Part shown: piece after piece, positions 32,221 to 64,000 of the stretch
How the letters are laid out: each line of letters begins with the position of its first letter
Position numbering within the stretch: the stretch's first letter is position 1
Source: Motacilla alba alba
Taxonomy: Eukaryota; Chordata; Aves; Passeriformes; Motacillidae
Length of the DNA: 64,000 nt
Direction of reading: 5' to 3'
Assembly: GCF_015832195.1 (NCBI RefSeq)
Contig: NC_052017.1
Location: 13,406,790-13,470,789 of the forward strand
Notes under the pieces: generated by a model
The model's input: only the letters and a program-made list of their open reading frames with translations
Database searches by the model: none
What the model was told of the DNA's origin: nothing
Position numbers and translations under genes: made by a program

Positions 32221-33808
32221 AAGGGGGGTTTACTGGTTTAATTAAATATAAAAACAAACGTTCAACTTTGGAAAAAGTATTTCCCAGTGTTTTCTCTGCT
32301 TTTCTCCTTCTTTTTGTTCTTCAAAGGATTCACCATAAAAAACCAGCAGATAAAAATATCCTGTTCAACTGATTTCTTTCCTTTGTTGATTCAGCATTGT
32401 ATGTGCCCACTTTGTAGACAAAAACATAGCTTCGTTTCTTGTTAGTCTGAACTACAGTTAAGTGGAGCTGGTTTGGTGTTACTCCCTTTTGTGTGTCACC
32501 AAGAACAAGTGTTCACTCTGCTCTGTTCCAGTGCCCTGTGAGGTCAGGTCTTGGCTGATTCCCTGCCACACCATGGAGCACCCACAGGTGTCTCAAAAGG
32601 GAAATCTGTGCAAGGGGTGACAATGCCAATGCAGAAATAATTGTGCTAAACATGTGGATGATAAAAGCAGTTGCTCTCTGGGTGATAAAAAATCCCTCAA
32701 CAGAATAACAGCAAAAATAACAAAAAACCCCAAGCCTTTTTTTCCCCCGCCTTCAAGTTCAGCAATTGTTTTGCATTTGTGAAGTCAAACTGACTTCCTT
32801 TGAGATAGACTACACAGTCTGCTTCTTTCTTTAGTAAAACTGAGTTTGAATTGGATTTTTAAGGCAGTTAGTGGTATGAAACTGTTCTTTTGGTTTTAAT
32901 GTCAATTTTCACAATCAGCCCTCAGAATTGCTGAGGAGGGAGAATTAATTTTGCAGCACGATTCTGCAGATTTTTGTTTCTGATGTTTCAATTTAGAGTA
33001 GGATTTTTGTGTCCTTTTTGTACTTTGTTTGCTTTCTAGAAGTGAATGACAGAACTTCTGTTGTCCTGGGTTGAGAGAGGCAGAACAGTTGCCTCTGATC
33101 TGCTGCAGAGCCACTGTCTTTGTCAGAGAGTTTTCTTTGGCTTCTTTAACATGAAACTGTTTCAAAACTTTGTGAAGTGACCTGGGATACTCCTTTCCCA
33201 TGCTATCCTTATTCTCAAACAGCTTCACAAGTTCTCCTGTTGTAAACTAAGCCTTCAGAGCAATTGTAGTAACAATGTAAATGTACATAAACACCGTAAG
33301 AGTATTATCTTGACTTCAGAGAGGCAGGGAGGCATTTATATCATCAACCCTTCCAAAACTGTAGAGTCAAAAGAGACCACAAACTTCCCGGAAGGTAAAA
33401 AGAGATTTTGTGCTGCTGTGGTTTTGCTGAAGATTTGCCTCTAGGAAGAATTTTCATTGACTCACCAGAAGATAGTGCGTAATCCATCTAGGTTTTCAAG
33501 TGAATTGTATTGTAGTAAATATTGATATAAGCATGGAGTGTTAGTTATGAATGAACTCTAAGCCAAAGCTGTGCATCTGAGATTTTCTCCTGTTTGCATT
33601 ATGTCTATACAGAGTACAGCAATGTAGAATTCTGCAAGCTGCGCTACCACAAACCTTGCAAAACTGTGTTTAATATCTCAGCCACTCCAGACAAAATCAC
33701 ACGCTGAATGTTTGATGGACACTGTTAGATTAGTGTAACAAAAACATTTAATTTGGGATTTGGCTATATCTGAGGTTCCCTTTCCCCCCATTTTAAAAAA
33801 AGTAAACA

Positions 33809-33828
33809 TTCTGTTCTGTTCTGTTCTG
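33809..33828. repeat. TTCTG pentanucleotide microsatellite, four units
   Basis: Four perfect TTCTG units follow a short A run. Probably length-polymorphic. No function suggested. Confidence 0.85.
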
Positions 33829-34250
33829 TGTTTTCAGCTTCCAGCCTTGCTTGCTAACTCATCAAGTTTCCTACATAAGCACGGAGAGACTCTTTAAGAC
33901 ACATTTCCAAAGTTGTGAAAACAGTGGGAAAAGTTGAGAGAATAACAATAATACTGACTTGATATTCATATATGGCCAGTTTTTAACACCTCATTTTTCA
34001 GAAGAGGCGGCCATCAGCTTTTTAGATCTTTAAAACTCAGGCTTGAAATGTTTTAAACTGCTCAGATTTAAGGAGAAACAGTGGAGTTCCTTGTGCTGTG
34101 TTCTGTTAATTAGTGATGCTGTTGTGATTAGCCTTTATGGGCAAACAGCTGGCGGCTGCAGCGCCAGAACGTGCTCAGCACTCAGGCACAACAGCCAGGC
34201 ACATCCCTGCAGCTGGTGGCTCCATGTGCTGATTCAAGAAAATAAAGGTA

Positions 34251-34280
34251 ATTGTTACTTTTGGAATTGTTACTTTTGGA
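34251..34280. repeat. Exact 15-bp tandem duplication
   Basis: ATTGTTACTTTTGGA occurs twice in direct contact with no mismatch, which implies a recent slippage or duplication event. Confidence 0.9.
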
Positions 34281-34774
34281 ATCCTGTGCTTTTCAGTCCT
34301 TCAACCTGGACAGCTTAGAGACACAGATTGCATGTCTGCACTCTGTTCATGTCACAGGCAGGCAGCACTTGTCTGCCATTAAGTGAGAGAGCATCACCAT
34401 TTTTGTCAAAATGAGAAATTTCAAGGGTTTTTCTTGTTTAGACCTCCCCCCCGCCCTTCTTTTTTTGACAGAATGAATATTTTGCCGAACCTGCCTGAAA
34501 TGAAGCTTTGCAAATGATTTGCAGATCCCCAGATTTCTTCATGCATGTCTGTTCATTTTTTTCTCCCTTTGAAAATGAGCGAACTGTGAAGCAGAGTCCT
34601 GATTCCCGACCGTATAAGGACCTCATCATTCATGAAATAAATTGACTGATAGATCAGCGAGACTTTGCAAATGAGTGGTTTCATTATAAAAGAAACAAAC
34701 AAGCATCTTCTATTTTCTAGTGTGTGTGCAAGTATAAAATATTCAGCATCGTTTTCCCCTGCATGTATTGCCAA

Positions 34775-34800
34775 GTTACCTACATTGAAATGTAGGTGAC
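34775..34800. repeat. 12-bp inverted repeat, one wobble, 2-base gap
   Basis: GTTACCTACATT at 34775-34786 faces AATGTAGGTGAC at 34789-34800. Eleven positions are Watson-Crick complementary and one is T/G. Confidence 0.7.
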
Positions 34801-35744
34801 AGGTTTGTTTTTTCTTTCTCACTAGATTAGTCTTGTGATGACCTTTTGGAATTTAACTGTCAAAAAGTCTTTAGCATCTTCTCCAAACACAGTGATTTCC
34901 CTGTTCATTCCCATCCCAACTCATTGATAAAGCTGTTTATCAACTTAAGCTGTTCCCAGCTCTGATTCCTAGGGGAATCTACAACTCTTCTCCATCCTGA
35001 AAATCAATCTTTGTGTCCAATTCTTTAGCCAGTTTTCAACCCATAAAATTAAAATTTAGTCCAGTCCTGTGAAAACTTAGTTTCTTTAATGCCTTTGATA
35101 TTGATGCCTTGATATAGACTAGTAGTATTTTAAAAGTATCTATGTTGGAAAACAAAGCTGTAGTATTTTGGACATCTTAACCACAGTACAGAGATATGAA
35201 GGAAAAAAGAAAGCCTGGAGAATAATTCTGTGTGACAGAAAGAGCTTCAGCATTCTGGATGCAGTGTCATATTTAGCAAATTTGTGTACCCACTTCTGTA
35301 ACATCCATAACCCTTGCTTTCCTATATTTGGACAATTTATTTTCTGAAGGGAAAAGGGAGTCTGATTCTTTTTTCATGAAAAAAAAAAGTTTGTTTATGC
35401 TTTGAATATTTTGGCACTCTTCTTGTGCATAAACCTTTTTCATATTTATGTACATAACTTCAAATAGGATGGATGGTGGTGTTTAAGTAAAAGGGACTGC
35501 ATTATTTGTCCTTTTATCATCTAGATAAGCAGCAGCTGGGCTAGCTGGTACAGACAGTACTTTAGCAAACAGCTGATTTTTATCTGAATGACAAAGGGTC
35601 AGGGTAGAGCCTTTTTTTATTTAAAAAATTAATCTTGCTTTTTTAGTTTTAGAGAATGGATAGAAAAGGAGCTACAGGCAATCTGTAGCATGGGAGGTTT
35701 TATTGCATTTTTACTAATATGGTCATTTAGTACAGATCAGTGCT

Positions 35745-36143
35745 AGGATGCAGAGAGGGAACTCTCTCTTTTCAGTCTAGAGGGAAGAAAGATGAGGGGA
35801 TCTTTACCAGTCAATGTCTATAAATACCTGATGAAAGTAATAAAGAAGTAATAAAGAATACTGATCCAGACTCTTCTCACAGCTGCCCAGTGCCAGGACA
35901 GGAAGCAACAGGCATAAACCAAAATACAAGAAATTTCTCTACACATAAGAGAAAAAAAAAATCCTTCTTAGAGATCAACATTGGCACAACTTGCCCTGAG
36001 AGGTTGAGGAGTCTCTGATCTTGTAGATATTCAAAACCCAACTGGGCAGGGCACTGTACAGTCTACTCTTGCTTCGGGCAAGAGGTTGGATCAGATAATC
36101 TCCAGTGGTTTCATCTGCCCTCGGTTGGTCTGTGACTCTGAAA
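35745..36143 (+). mobile_element. CR1 LINE 3' fragment, + orientation
   Basis: Recognisable CR1 landmarks in order are cagctgcccagtgccaggacaggaagcaa, the ttgccctgagaggttgaggagtctc region, gatattcaaaaccca, ttggatcagataatctccag and a degraded terminal gtgactctga. About 400 bases, 5'-truncated and heavily mutated. The minus-strand open frame at 35975-36247 is a shadow of it. Confidence 0.92.
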
Positions 36144-37254
36144 TGGCACACCAAGGGGTGCTCCAGCAGCAGTTGATAGGGAGCCAGTTGCCACATGGAT
36201 TTCTTTCCTTGCCTGGCCTTTAATGAAGCTAGGAATTTGTACAACACTCTTTATCAGTCAATCAAATCAAATTATACCAGATAGCACTGAGAGTGGCTAA
36301 GAGAAGGAACTAGAATGTATGATTCCAGCTCTTTATTAGAAATGCATCATGAGGAACAAGTCTATTTGAACTGCAGTCTTGCTTTGTATTGTTGGACTGT
36401 TTGTCTTGACCACAACACGGTTTCCAAATTGTATGTTTCTTTTCTTGCACAGACTTTCTGTTAACAATGTAAAGAAAAGGCATTTTGTAGTTTTTTGTGA
36501 CAGCCAGTTGTCTAATTTTTGGTGTTTTATAAAAGGCATTGTATCTTCTGTAAAGTGTTTGTGTAGCTGGCTGTCAATGCCTTTGTTTAAACTCATCTTT
36601 TGAGATGCTAATTAGAAATTGATAAATTTTTACTGATGAAATGATAAAATATGTGATTCACTTTGCAAAACATGGCCGTATAAATGCAACACTCCTGCTA
36701 TTTCTTTTATTTATTCGGTACTTTACTGTATTACCAGGAATGAATTTCTATATATTTCTTTGCTTCTGAACCATCTTCTTGTCAGTGTCTTTTTGAAAAT
36801 CTCTTGAGATCTTTCTACAAATGAGTCTGAAAGTTGATGGCTTGTCACACGAAGGATTGTGTGATATTGCTCACTAAAAGCTGGACACTTGTTACATAAA
36901 GTCATCGATATAGCACTGGGAGAGTAAATCCCAAAGCACTTTGATACATTTTCACACCTTATTTAAAGGCAGTGGAGTAAAGGGTAGTTCATAATTTAGT
37001 ACCTTTATCATGCAAGTTTAAGCTCTCAAGCAGTCTCATGTTGCTATGCTTATTTTTTTGTGAAGTGTTTCAGAAGTTAACATTTCTTTTCAAATGTGCC
37101 TTAGATTCCTTTAGAACAGAGTCTACAAATATTGTTTAATTTACTTTTCAGTAAAGCTGTCAGTTGTAATCTGCAATTTAAAAAAACTAATAAAACAAAT
37201 CCTCATTTCACAATTTAAACCTTATTGAGTCTAATTCACTTGCACTGCAAGTTT

Positions 37255-37436
37255 ATTATTCTCCTGCAGCTTGACGTGCCTCCAATTGTAATTGTGTTGA
37301 CCCTCCGATGCAGTAAATCTCCCCAGTGCTTATCAAACTGGGAGAGATAAGTCTACAGTTTGGAACTTCATTAAATATCTCATTTATATTAAACAGATGA
37401 TGGCTTTGAACAGAAATAATAATTTTTACAGAGTCT
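37255..37436. promoter_or_regulatory. Candidate conserved noncoding / enhancer-like segment
   Basis: A non-repetitive, balanced-composition stretch with paired inverted GATA-type sites (CTTATC at 37329-37334, GATAAG at 37346-37351), abutting a CpG cluster. Its texture is unlike the surrounding low-complexity intron. This is a judgement from sequence character only. Conservation was not tested. Confidence 0.3.
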
Positions 37437-37550
37437 GCGACCTCCCGATCGCGGTCTCCTTGACTGTAACGCGGCGTTTCGCAACCCTCTGCCCCCGTGC
37501 CCCAGGCGTCGCGCCAGCGCCCGCGTGTCACAAGTCATCCGTCCATCGGG
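37436..37550. promoter_or_regulatory. Short CpG-dense cluster inside PARD3 intron
   Basis: Seventeen CpG dinucleotides occur in about 113 bases (first at 37438, last at 37547), whereas flanking kilobases carry very few. Such density argues for a constitutively unmethylated site, an intragenic promoter or enhancer, or recent insertion of GC-rich DNA. There is no TATA box. The 90-codon open frame across it (37397-37669) has no recognisable protein. Confidence 0.45.
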
Positions 37551-38594
37551 CTCACTTCAAAGCCTCTGCTGGGGAGAAAGCCCAGGGCTTTGTAGCCCTT
37601 GAAGCAGATTTTTTAAAACTTTTTCATAGCATACATTTCTTAGTTGTCTGGGGAGTGCGGGTGGAGTGATTAATAATGGGCAGCTGTTTCAAAAAGAAAA
37701 AACAACCAACATGTTGCTTGTTATTGTAATTCCTGAAACTATGAACTACTCCTCCGTGCTTGTTTGGAGATCAGTCAGTACTTGGAATAAGCATTTCCAG
37801 TGGCTTCAAATAGTTTGCAGCATCCTCAGTATTTCTGAGTATCTGGACCCCATTGTATTTCAATATGTATGAAATAAATGCTGTGGGGTTTGTGTAAGGA
37901 CAAAGGTTTGTGTTTTTAAGATTTAACTATATACTTCAATATGAAGAGGCATGTTGGTTAGGAGAGCTAATGCTTTGATATCTGAGTTCATACTACTTTT
38001 CTACAAATACATCTGTTTTTTAATAGTTGTTTTTAATAGAGCTAAATTCAGCTCAGAATGTTCATATGAATTGGTTTAATGATCTTGGCAAAGTGCCTTG
38101 GTAGCCTTACTGAGAGGACAGCAGGGTGCTGGAGCCCAGGTGAACCAAGAACTTTAGGGGCAGCAGAAGGCTGGATGGCATGAGGACTGGGCCATGGTGT
38201 GGGGTGACTCTTATCTCTGCAGGGAGCAACTGGGTCCTGCTACATTGGGCATCCACAGTGACCTGTGAATGCACAGGTACTCATTCTTCTCATTTCCAGG
38301 GGCTGTGCTGACAGCAAAGCTGTGGCTGATGGGGTTGCTAAATCCAGGTAGATGATACCAAATTATTTTCTTTGCCTCTCTTAGGTACTGTGTTCCCCTG
38401 AGGACTGATTCTCTTGGCCTCACCAAGGAGAACTTGACTTTTTCCTGACCTCTTGAAAAATCTGAGAGGCCACTGTAGGAAAGCAAGGGATGACCAGCTT
38501 CTGAAAGCAAAGGCTGGGCTGGGAAGATACTCAGGCAGTCTTCTGAAGGAGAGCAGCTGGGCAGGAGGCTGTATATGCAGCCTTTCTCTTTCCT

Positions 38595-38630
38595 GTGATG
38601 GACACAGGCCAAGCAGCCTGTGTCCATCAC
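38595..38630. repeat. Perfect 15-bp stem, 6-base loop hairpin
   Basis: GTGATGGACACAGGC at 38595-38609, loop CAAGCA, exact reverse complement at 38616-38630. It is the longest perfect hairpin noticed in the window. At 36 bases overall it is too short for a typical pre-miRNA (55-70 nt). Pairing does not extend clearly beyond the stem. Confidence 0.85.
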
Positions 38631-39314
38631 TTGACCACATACTGCATCTCTCTTGTGATGCCCTGGAGAGTTTGGCCGCAGTTGTGGTGGGCAGAGACCT
38701 GTCAGCTCCCAGGGATTTGAGGGCTGGAATGGAGGGCACCCCAGGTCTTGTCAGTTCTGCTTTTCTGGATGCTGCAGCAATAGATTAGAGGAATTTCCAG
38801 GCTGAATGAAGCATGTAAGACCTCTTTACTCTGCAGTCAGGAAAGACAGAGCAAAGAACTCAATTTAAAAATAAAATTATGGTGAAGTCTGACAACTTTT
38901 GTGGTTTTTTCTTTTGTTCCTAATTACAAAACTTCAGGGTGTGATGATTTCATTTGAAAGCAAGTTGCGTCACTGAGGCAGCAGCGCAATTCCAAATGAG
39001 AATTCCTGTTCCATGCTCCTGACAAGGGGCTTGTTGTGCTCAGCTGTCAGTGTGCAGAAGATGGCCCAGCTGTCTGCTGATGGTATTGGAAACAGCCCAA
39101 CTGTCTGTTTAAGAAATTATCCAACAAAGAGACACCAAAATGGAATGGTTTTTTTTCACCAATTTTCTGCTGAAGGATTTGAAATTTGACAGGGCACCAT
39201 GGGGGGTGCAGTGTACAGGGGTTAGAAAGTTGGTCATTAGGCAGAGCTGTCATTGCAAATTATCGCTGTCCAGGATGAGAAGTTCTAGCTCATTTGGTGC
39301 TCAGACAGGTCTAG

Positions 39315-52358
<13,044 letters not shown>

Positions 52359-52403
52359 TAGCTGACGAGACTAAGCTCAGTACAATGGATGACCAGAAAA
52401 CAG
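52359..52403 (+). CDS. PARD3: PARD3 45-base cassette exon before aPKC region
   Basis: The exon fits phase 1 in and phase 1 out, so it can be included or skipped without changing frame. Included, it gives V-ADETKLSTMDDQKT-G. Skipped, MDL joins directly to GSPTRD. Acceptor ttttaacag, donor gtaaga. Mammals read GIADETKLNTVDDQKAG, so this copy has one Val where mammals have Gly-Ile and is one codon shorter at the 5' splice edge. Alternative splicing of this neighbourhood is known for mammalian PAR-3. The weak upstream donor gtagtg is consistent with regulated use. Confidence 0.93.
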
Positions 52404-61815
<9,412 letters not shown>

Positions 61816-61918
61816 ACAGTGACCACTTTGGATTAGCAAATAATAGCACTGCAATGTATTGTATAGAGGAGTTCCTAACATGTCATCGTTCCATGCACAA
61901 AAGCCATAAAGAATACAG
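61816..61918 (+). CDS. PARD3: PARD3 alternative penultimate exon (short isoform)
   Basis: 103 bases. With the leftover t of the exon ending at 58907 the first codon is Tyr. The exon then encodes SDHFGLANNSTAM, YCIEEFLTCHRSMHK and SHKEY, and ends in ag of a split Arg. The acceptor gtgtttctttgtcttccag is excellent and the donor gtagca is weak. There are no stops in the required phase, and the next exon (62773) continues in phase. The canonical transcript instead continues with Leu-Glu-Glu-Asp from an exon beyond the window. Evidence is phase, splice sites and protein-like sequence. No transcript was consulted. Confidence 0.75.
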
Positions 61919-62772
61919 GTAGCATATGTGACACAGGGGGTGACTCTTCTAAATGTCCTTGGAACAATGTGCTATTAAATTACTAAATGTAGGATTAAAA
62001 TCAGATGGCATGGACTGGTTCAGAGGTAACATTTTAATCATTTGAGAAGATGTGTGTGTGTGAGTTTTAATGGCTGTAAAGAAGGAGCATTTGTGGAAAG
62101 AGATGTCGGTGTTCAGCTTTTACAGATAATTTGTCCTGGTTTGGGGGGGATTTCTGTTGGTTTTTTTTTCCCTTTTTTTTGTTTTTTGTCTTTTTTTCTT
62201 TAATACTTGAAATAGCTGACTAGAAGCAAAATGTTTATCTTTAGTGGCATGAAGAAGAACAAGGCATTTTGATTGGGAGAGATCAACAAAGCTTTCTAAT
62301 CTTTCGCTGAATCTTAATTGCTGGAATCTAGGGCTGTATTAAATATCACAATAAGAGGCCTAGAAGCTTAGTGGCAAAATAGTTTCACATTAAGTAGCTT
62401 TGATTCCTCATGTGCATCTTTTCCATTTTATGGGCTAATTAGGAGAATAGCTTCATAATACCTGTTTGTGTAGTTCTCCATACTGCAGTGTGGTTCATGA
62501 AATGACACTAGTGTTCAGTTTAATTGATGTTTAAAGTATACTCCAATTTAATTTTTTGGCTCCAGCATCCTGAATGGGGAGGCAGGAGGTTGCAGGAAAA
62601 AAAGGAAATAACAGCACCAAAACAAATACATCCTGCGTTTTGCAGTAACCTAATGTCATTACTGCAACATAACAAAAATTAGAAGTTTCATTTGTAGCCT
62701 GGGTTTGAATTTTAATTGAGCAGCATTTGCATTTGTTCTAAACACTAGTAATTATGTGTATGTTAATTGCAG
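61919..62772 (+). other. PARD3: PARD3 intron between the alternative exons, 854 bases
   Basis: Donor gtagca, acceptor gttaattgcag. Holds a short TG run at 62051-62062 and T-rich sequence at 62158-62201. No gene or repeat family was recognised. Confidence 0.8.
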
Positions 62773-62920
62773 GATGACTGCACTGCATAAAAGTGAAACA
62801 AGCTTCTTCATGTCGGGTCCTTTTAAGAAAACTGGAAATCGATTTAAGTCCAGTAGAGAGACCGGTGTTTACTCAGAAGAACAGGCATCCCAGTTCACAG
62901 GCCTCAGTCTAAGCTACTGA
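62773..62920 (+). CDS. PARD3: PARD3 alternative terminal coding exon (short isoform)
   Basis: The first base completes Arg (ag|g). The frame then reads MTALHKSETSFFMSGPFKK, TGNRFKSSRETGVYSEEQ and ASQFTGLSLSY, with TGA at 62918-62920. Acceptor gttaattgcag. With the preceding alternative exon it makes an 83-residue tail after GMET. That tail lacks the Lys-rich and coiled-coil C-terminus of full-length PAR-3 but keeps PDZ1-3 and the aPKC site. The last residues, Ser-Leu-Ser-Tyr, do not form a standard class I PDZ ligand. An AATAAA follows 85 bases after the stop. The tail resembles nothing else I recognise. Its size fits the roughly 100-kDa PAR-3 isoforms reported in mammals. Confidence 0.75.
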
Positions 62921-63028
62921 GTTAATTGCAAGCAAACTGTGTGTGATAGACAAATATTAGTTGCTAAGACAGAAAGGAGACAATATTCTTCAAGGAACAT
63001 GCAAAATAAATAGCAAGCAGAAGCTTTG
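62921..63028 (+). other. PARD3: Probable 3' UTR of the short PARD3 isoform
   Basis: Sequence between the stop at 62920 and the LTR at 63029. It contains the only well-placed AATAAA. Its extent depends on where cleavage occurs, expected roughly 10-30 bases after the signal. Confidence 0.6.
63005..63010 (+). terminator. PARD3: Polyadenylation signal AATAAA for the short PARD3 isoform
   Basis: A perfect AATAAA lies 85 bases after the alternative stop codon, followed by GT-rich TTTGTGTCCTGGTTCTGG at 63025-63042, a suitable downstream element that lies mostly in the adjoining LTR. Confidence 0.6.
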
Positions 63029-63466
63029 TGTCCTGGTTCTGGCCAGGACAGGGCTGACTTTTGCCATAGCCAGGAGGGGCCATGGCCAGGACCCAGAGGT
63101 TATTCCATACCACCTCACATCATTTTCCAGGGAGGGGGGAAGGGGTCCCTACCAGATCCTGTAGAGTAGTCAACAGAACAGTCAGGTGTTGTCAGGGTTG
63201 AGAACTTGTGTGCCAATCATTCTTTCCTTGCGCGCTCTTTCATTCATAGTGTTGCTGTTATTGTTGGTTTTCTTACCTCATTGCTGTTTCCAGTAAATTG
63301 TTCTCATCTCAACCTGTGATCTTTACCTTTTGTACCTTCAGCTGTCCTCTCCATCCTGCTGCAGGGACAAAGTGAAGGGAGGGGGGGGGAGCGAGTGGGT
63401 GGCACATGTTTTGGAGAGTCTGAGTAGGAGCACCAAACTGGGGAGTACTCTTCCTATACCACAACA
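63029..63466 (+). mobile_element. LTR of an avian endogenous retrovirus, + orientation
   Basis: It begins TGTCCTGGTTCTGGCC and ends ACTCTTCCTATACCACAACA, with a G-rich segment at 63378-63400 near the 3' end. These are the termini and layout of a bird LTR family related to, but distinct from, the one at 60408. It is 438 bases with no internal region. Flanking pentamers CTTTG (left) and CACTG (right) agree at only three of five positions, so the target duplication is decayed or the edges are slightly off. Open frames 62961-63164 and 63309-63593 fall in it and are not genes. Confidence 0.8.
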
Positions 63467-64000
63467 CACTGTTATGACAAGTTGTTCCGCAACTCAGCAT
63501 AGTGCAGTAAACAATACATATATATTTATGATTTATTTAATGTATTGTTATGTGAGTATGAACAAACATAGGTCAAAACTGAATCAGCTTTAAAATTCTA
63601 GCAGTGAAGTTCCAAGTAAACAGTTGATCGCAAAATTTGTCAGAAATTTCATACAGGTTTTTTTTTTTTGCTAATTATATTCGTTTGCAAGTACAGTGTT
63701 TTAAATGTCTAGTTAGAACAGATTGTAGCTATAAATTAACATGTAAAAAAATTAACATTTCTATTCCAAAGTGTTTTTTCACAATTCTTTTAATAATAAC
63801 TAAATATCATTCCAGACACTGATTAAGAAGCGCTGGGACCATAAAAAGTACAAGAACAGCTAGTACAGAGGCATGTATAGGACCTATTAGTTTCCTAAAA
63901 TACAAAACATGTAAAATATTAAAACTGTGCCTACAGTTGAGAAGCTGCTGTATCATCTGCTTTACTCATAGCAGCCCTGAATTAAGTGCCGAGGCCTGGC
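63467..64000 (+). other. Sequence downstream of the LTR; probable PARD3 intron for the full-length transcript
   Basis: AT-rich with a T run at 63658-63669. No exon, repeat family or RNA gene was recognised. For the canonical transcript this is still within the intron that follows the exon ending at 58907. Confidence 0.6.

Noticed and set aside
37397..37669. 90-codon open frame across the CpG cluster
   Set aside because: High CpG removes stop codons. The translation has no recognisable features.
38595..38630. Hairpin as a microRNA gene
   Set aside because: Total length 36 bases and stem 15 bp are below the usual precursor size, and pairing does not extend outward.
38211..38788. Overlapping open frames of 111-139 codons on both strands
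   Set aside because: No protein-family similarity, mutually overlapping on opposite strands, no exon boundaries in PARD3 phase.
62961..63593. Open frames on both strands after the PARD3 short-isoform stop
   Set aside because: They overlap the LTR at 63029-63466 and match no protein.

Overview
The window is a stretch of vertebrate, almost certainly avian, chromosome. It is AT-rich with long introns. It holds CR1 LINE 3' ends in both orientations and three LTRs of the kinds that are abundant in bird genomes. The species cannot be named from the sequence.

One gene is present: PARD3 (partitioning-defective 3, PAR-3), on the + strand, entering from the left edge. Eleven constitutive-type coding exons were placed by hand from protein similarity, GT/AG sites and codon phase: 1-130, 10274-10413, 11918-12046, 15884-15922, 28573-28761, 29222-29392, 39390-39540, 46145-46334, 51181-51329, 52359-52403 and 58680-58907. 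They encode PDZ2, PDZ3 and the conserved region 3 that binds and is phosphorylated by atypical PKC. All exon phases join without a break. The upstream exons (N-terminal oligomerisation domain, PDZ1) and the usual downstream C-terminal exons lie outside the window.

Downstream of the aPKC region are two further phase-compatible exons, 61816-61918 and 62773-62920. They would replace the long C-terminus with an 83-residue tail, a stop at 62918-62920 and an AATAAA 85 bases later. This is the most interesting item: a complete short-isoform 3' end. It may correspond to the roughly 100-kDa PAR-3 isoforms reported in mammals, although that identity is not checked here. An LTR begins 19 bases after the AATAAA, so it sits where transcript cleavage would fall.

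Repeats: an LTR at 8018 to about 8990 (+); CR1 remnants at about 23897-24460 (+), 31847-32220 (-), 35745-36143 (+) and 45677-45914 (+); a minus-strand solo LTR at 60408-61001 with a perfect 5-bp target duplication; and a + strand LTR at 63029-63466. Other intronic features are a short CpG cluster next to a possible enhancer (37255-37560), a GC-rich block (55020-55345), several perfect hairpins and small tandem duplications. No tRNA, rRNA, CRISPR or prokaryotic-type system was seen. No second gene could be supported on either strand.
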